Shown here: positions 6,868 through 9,313 of the stretch, in pieces
How the letters are laid out: each line of letters starts with the position of its first letter
Numbering within the stretch: position 1 is the first letter of the stretch
Assembly: GCA_937902905.1 (NCBI GenBank)
Contig: CALELW010000033.1
Span: 1-9,313, forward strand
Direction of reading: 5' to 3'
DNA from: an uncultured Clostridium sp.
GTDB lineage: Bacteria; Bacillota; Clostridia; Lachnospirales; Lachnospiraceae
Length of the DNA: 9,313 nucleotides
Notes under the pieces: model-generated
Databases searched by the model: none
The model's input: the letters and a program-made list of their open reading frames with translations, nothing else
What the model was told of the DNA's origin: nothing
Translations under genes and position numbers: made by a program

Positions 6868-7956
6868 TTATAATTTGTGACCACATTCCATGCAGAACTT
6901 AGCATTTGGCACAAGAACTGCCCCACATTCACTGCAAACCGGTGGATTAACCGTTGTTTTCTGTTCATTCATATTTACAGGATTCATCACATGATTTACA
7001 CTGTCCCCTACAACACTGCCCACGGCACCGCCAACACCTGCCATAGTGCCAAGACCAACACCAAGATTTGTAAGTTCTCCGACTGCCTCGTTTCTTGCGA
7101 CTGCTTCTGCCACGTCAAAACTGCGCTCTTCTCGATAACTGTAACCTTCCTGTGCACGCTTGGTTGCCAACGCCTTTGATTCTAATATTGTTTTTTGTGC
7201 GTCCGTCTCAGCCTGAATCAAATCGGTCTGCTGACGAAGTTTTGCTTCGGCTATATCCGCATACTGACGAAAATGCAGTTCTTTAAATCGCTCAAACTGC
7301 CTGTCTCCATCCGGCTTGACAATGGTATTTACAAAAAAACGTTCTAATAATACTCCATACTCAGCAAAATCCGGAACTAACAACTTATGTAATTCCTCTG
7401 AAAACATCGTAAGATTTTCATCAATCTCAAATATATTGATTGCACGCTCTTTAATAATCTGTGCAATATATGTTTTTACTTTTGTCATCAAAAAAGCCCG
7501 GAATACAGAAGTTAATTTTTCCTGTGTCAACATTTTCTCGGTACCGACTAATTTGAGTAACAGCCGTTTGCTATCCTCTGCCTTAAGTGACATCTCACCG
7601 GAAGCACCGATTGAAATTGGAAATCCATAAGTCGGTTCAATATACTGAACTTTCGTATCCGTTCCCCATTTAATAGACATCTGTTCTGTTTTATTAATAA
7701 AATATACTTCACAGTGAAAAGGTGTCTTATCACCGGTCGTACGATTTAAATATTTACCAAGTGCCGGTATATTCTGTGTCTCTAATGTATACCTTCCCGG
7801 ACCAAATAAGTCCAATGCCTGACCGTTCATCATAAAGATTGCTTCCTGCGATTCATGAACAATCAACTGCGTAAGACTATTAAAATCTTCACTTGGATGT
7901 TTCCACACAAATGTTTTGTTATCCCCTTCATATTTTATGATTTCTGCTATTGCCAT
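6868..7956 (-). CDS. SPFH-domain scaffold protein with C-terminal zinc ribbon (YdjI-like)
   Basis: 362 residues of the SPFH (stomatin/prohibitin/flotillin/HflK-C) family most like Bacillus YdjI; databases often label such proteins 'virion core protein', which is misleading. The start AEIIKYEGDNKTFVWKHP and the VHESQEAIFMMNGQALDLFGPGRYTL region are highly characteristic. The SPFH domain spans about 20-225, then a charged Ala/Gln-rich coiled segment (225-285), a Gly/Val hydrophobic stretch (293-320), and a zinc ribbon with C341, C344, C355 and C358. SPFH proteins oligomerise on membranes as scaffolds; in Bacillus, YdjI works with PspA in envelope stress. I chose the ATG at 7956, nine bases after a perfect AGGAGG; an ATG at 7974 overlaps the HTH stop as ATGA but includes that site. 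It probably organises the membrane and TIR proteins encoded next; that role is inferred. Confidence 0.95.
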   Translation of the reverse strand: MAIAEIIKYEGDNKTFVWKHPSEDFNSLTQLIVHESQEAIFMMNGQALDLFGPGRYTLETQNIPALGKYLNRTTGDKTPFHCEVYFINKTEQMSIKWGTDTKVQYIEPTYGFPISIGASGEMSLKAEDSKRLLLKLVGTEKMLTQEKLTSVFRAFLMTKVKTYIAQIIKERAINIFEIDENLTMFSEELHKLLVPDFAEYGVLLERFFVNTIVKPDGDRQFERFKELHFRQYADIAEAKLRQQTDLIQAETDAQKTILESKALATKRAQEGYSYREERSFDVAEAVARNEAVGELTNLGVGLGTMAGVGGAVGSVVGDSVNHVMNPVNMNEQKTTVNPPVCSECGAVLVPNAKFCMECGHKL

Positions 7957-7970
7957 CGCCGTCTTCCTCC

Positions 7971-8252
7971 TCATCTGTCATCTTCCTCATCTCTCACCTC
8001 AGCGATTAATTTCCGTATGTACCGCTCGCTGTAATCATACTCTTTTGCCAATTCAGACACTGTCTTTTTTCCTTCAAATTTACGAAGCATTTGCACGACA
8101 TATTCTTTTGAATAAATCCGTTTTGGAAAATCAACCTTCAGACCACGATAACGATTGTATACTTTCCTCATATTGCTCTCGCCAATCAAATCCGAAAACT
8201 CCATATAAATTTCCGCATACTTCGCCTCTTTTTCAAATGAATCCGCACTCAT
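7971..8252 (-). CDS. Mor-like helix-turn-helix transcriptional regulator
   Basis: 93 residues. The core FSDLIGESNMRKVYNRYRG followed by FPKRIYSKEYV and a C-terminal helix-turn-helix (about 64-85, TVSELAKEYDYSERYIRKLI) matches the small Mor transcription activator family, known from phage Mu Mor and found widely as short proteins in Firmicutes. Such proteins bind DNA as dimers. The ATG at 8252 has AGGAGG (8265-8260) seven bases upstream. It is the first full gene of the cassette, 14 bases before the SPFH start, so it likely controls its own operon. The inverted repeat in its leader (8281-8309) is the obvious candidate site. The acidic end (RDEEDDR) is unremarkable. Whether it activates or represses cannot be told from sequence. 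Confidence 0.88.
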   Translation of the reverse strand: MSADSFEKEAKYAEIYMEFSDLIGESNMRKVYNRYRGLKVDFPKRIYSKEYVVQMLRKFEGKKTVSELAKEYDYSERYIRKLIAEVRDEEDDR

Positions 8253-8255
8253 CTT

Positions 8256-8324
8256 TTATCCTCCTTTATTTACTAATTCTAACACAATCACTTTCACATT
8301 ACTTGTGTTGTTATCCACGGTCAT
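8256..8324 (-). CDS. Possible 22-codon upstream ORF in the cassette leader
   Basis: ATG to TAA encodes a peptide starting MTVDNNTSNVKVIV and ending LVNKGG. A purine-rich AAGGGG precedes the ATG, but only three bases away, which is close for efficient initiation. Its stop codon falls inside the leader of the regulator gene, three bases before that ATG and overlapping the end of its binding site, so translating ribosomes could couple to the regulator. It overlaps the AACACAA/TTGTGTT dyad. It may be chance; codon evidence is too short to decide. Confidence 0.3.
   Translation of the reverse strand: MTVDNNTSNVKVIVLELVNKGG
8281..8309. promoter_or_regulatory. Inverted repeat upstream of the regulator, possible operator
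   Basis: AACACAA (8281-8287) and TTGTGTT (8303-8309) are perfect inverted 7-mers separated by 15 bases. On the minus strand the distal arm runs into TGTTAGAAT, which resembles an extended -10 element, though no good -35 box lies upstream of it. The site is about 30 bases ahead of the HTH start codon. A dimeric regulator such as the adjacent Mor-like protein could bind it for autoregulation; this is inferred only from symmetry and position. Confidence 0.4.
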
Positions 8325-8362
8325 TATCCCCTTGAATTTCCTTTTTAGCCTAAGACAATGTT

Positions 8363-8389
8363 ATTATAACCGGACAAAAGAAAAATCAA
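8363..8389 (-). promoter_or_regulatory. Probable promoter of the TIR cassette
   Basis: The minus strand has a perfect -10 box TATAAT (8368-8363). The best -35 candidate is TTGATT (8389-8384) with a short 15-base spacer, or ATTGAT shifted by one for 16. The non-ideal spacing could mean dependence on an activator. It lies between the upstream terminator and the regulator gene, giving a leader of about 100 bases. No other strong promoter is evident in the 8253-8428 interval. Confidence 0.6.
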
Positions 8390-8428
8390 TTTCCGTTTTT
8401 TATCTGTTAAATATGTTCTTTTAGCATC

Positions 8429-8464
8429 AAAAAAAGAGCCCTAATCAAGCTGATTAACAGGCTC
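8429..8464 (-). terminator. Intrinsic terminator of the upstream 272-residue gene
   Basis: Read on the minus strand, GAGCC (8464-8460) pairs with GGCTC (8440-8436) and TAATCA (8456-8451) with TGATTA (8447-8442). The loop is GCT and there is a small internal mismatch (TGT opposite G). Seven T residues follow (8435-8429). It starts 18 bases after the stop codon at 8483 and separates that gene from the TIR cassette. Confidence 0.92.
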
Positions 8465-8482
8465 CTTTAAAACATATTTATC

Positions 8483-9301
8483 CTAATCCATTTTCATTAA
8501 TACCAGTTGTTCTGCCAGTTCTTCGTACAAATAACAGTCATCTTCCTGAAAGCCAAGTAACAATAACGAATCGAGCTCATATTTTTCTGAGATAACAGCC
8601 ATATTACAGGCGGTAAGAATCTGGTCGGCAAGAATGACAAATTGTTCTTTTGCCTCCTTTGCCTCATACTTTTTTCCGCAAGCACTGATTTCTTCCAAAT
8701 AACGAAATACGGCAACATACTGTATAAGAGGAAGCAAATCTGCACGCTCAACTTGAACCATGCGTCTTTTGTGCTCCCGTTTATTTTTTTCAATCTGTGA
8801 CAACTGCTTTGCCGCTTCCGGATTTTTTTCCATTGAATCCAAAAGTTCGTAACGCTTTCTTGTTAGCTCCATATCCCTTTCTTTCTGCTTTGCTATGTTT
8901 AACAAATCCGACAAATGCTTTTGTGTCATTCCATGTAAAAGGGTATCAGGCAAAAGGGAAATACGTGTGTCCGGAAAAATTTCCGTGAGAACACGAACAT
9001 TATTATCTTCTTCAAAATAGACGAAAGAAACCATATCTAAAATTTCTTTTCGCCTCTCATCCGATAGTGACTTTTCTTTATACAAATATTGTCGAATCTG
9101 TTCCCCTTCAGATAATTTGTGGCGGTTTCTTTTCTTTTTCTTCCAAGTTTCAAAATCGGTGGAAGCGAGCGTATTTTCAAGCAGTATTTTCCATTCTTTC
9201 CGCATGTAGGAAACAACCAGTTTTTTCAATTTGAGCATATAATTCAATGCTGTTTTCCCATATCCCTTGAAAACACCGGCAATCGAATCAAGCCAGCCCA
9301 T
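8483..9301 (-). CDS. Soluble helical protein of unknown function, possibly truncated at its start
   Basis: 272 residues from the ATG at 9301. I do not recognise a family. The protein is hydrophilic and mostly helical, with a basic segment at 54-62 (KKKKRNRHK), a long charged helix at about 135-185 (IAKQKERDMELTRKRYELL..., NKREHKRRM) and an acidic C-terminus. No signal peptide, membrane helix, cysteine motif or enzyme signature is visible. The frame stays open to the window edge (four more codons) and only a weak GATGAG precedes the ATG, so the true start may lie outside the window. Its own terminator follows, so it is not strictly part of the TIR cassette, though it points the same way and could be functionally linked. 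Confidence 0.8.
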   Translation of the reverse strand: MGWLDSIAGVFKGYGKTALNYMLKLKKLVVSYMRKEWKILLENTLASTDFETWKKKKRNRHKLSEGEQIRQYLYKEKSLSDERRKEILDMVSFVYFEEDNNVRVLTEIFPDTRISLLPDTLLHGMTQKHLSDLLNIAKQKERDMELTRKRYELLDSMEKNPEAAKQLSQIEKNKREHKRRMVQVERADLLPLIQYVAVFRYLEEISACGKKYEAKEAKEQFVILADQILTACNMAVISEKYELDSLLLLGFQEDDCYLYEELAEQLVLMKMD

Positions 9302-9313
9302 AAACTCATCTTT

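Noticed and set aside
6851..6886. ATG at 6886 for the four-helix protein
   Set aside because: It lies inside the end of the SPFH gene without a binding site, while the ATG at 6850 has GGAGGAG correctly placed.
7957..7974. ATG at 7974 for the SPFH gene, overlapping the regulator stop as ATGA
   Set aside because: Tempting as a coupled start, but the AGGAGG site follows it and family members begin close to the ATG at 7956.
7916..8335. Plus-strand 139-codon frame covering the regulator gene
   Set aside because: It is antisense to the Mor-like regulator and its leader, and its translation shows no domain. The minus-strand gene has a clear ribosome binding site and family match.

Overview
The window is AT-rich DNA with strong AGGAGG-type ribosome binding sites and tight, one-directional gene packing. 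This fits a low-GC Clostridia genome. The zinc ribbon-TIR protein and the YdjI-like SPFH protein are of kinds I associate with gut Lachnospiraceae and relatives, but that placement is inference from recognised families, not a search. Every supported gene is on the minus strand, so transcription runs from high to low coordinates. I see no tRNA, rRNA, CRISPR array, insertion sequence or transposase.

Layout in transcription order. (1) 9301-8483: a 272-residue soluble protein of unknown function, possibly running off the window edge, closed by a clear intrinsic terminator at 8464-8429. (2) A new transcription unit begins with a promoter-like sequence near 8389-8363 and a leader of about 100 bases holding a possible 22-codon ORF and an inverted repeat. 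It encodes, with short gaps: a Mor-like helix-turn-helix regulator (8252-7971); an SPFH scaffold protein with a C-terminal zinc ribbon (7956-6868); a four-helix membrane protein with a cytoplasmic tail (6850-6152); and a 943-residue zinc ribbon-TIR-transmembrane-repeat-Fn3 protein (6124-3293). Next come a 13-codon ORF with a good ribosome binding site (3270-3229), a 409-residue protein with a possible PD-(D/E)XK-like N-terminus and a hydrophobic middle (3220-1991), a 252-residue glycine-rich hydrophobic protein (1973-1215), and a 331-residue protein with an N-terminal ferredoxin-like cluster motif (1170-175). A strong terminator at 148-116 closes the unit. (3) Immediately after it lies a consensus sigma-A promoter with a dyad in its spacer, driving a gene of which only the first ten codons are visible.

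How the genes may work together (inference). The SPFH scaffold, the four-helix protein and the TIR protein look like a membrane module. The TIR protein has the order repeats/TIR inside, one membrane helix, then repeats and an Fn3-like domain outside, which resembles a receptor. Bacterial TIR domains commonly cleave NAD+ or make signalling nucleotides, so a surface or membrane-stress signal could be turned into an NAD-based response. The three downstream genes (nuclease-like/membrane, glycine-zipper-like, Fe-S) carry features seen in effectors and could be the executing arm, but nothing in the sequence proves this. The cassette sits between two terminators and is a reasonable candidate for an undescribed envelope-stress or anti-phage system.

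The most unusual local signal is at 3229-3270. A run of seven A residues, containing A_AAA_AAC in the reading phase of the 13-codon ORF, lies exactly where a -1 shift would join a well-initiated start codon to the 409-residue frame, which otherwise lacks a ribosome binding site.
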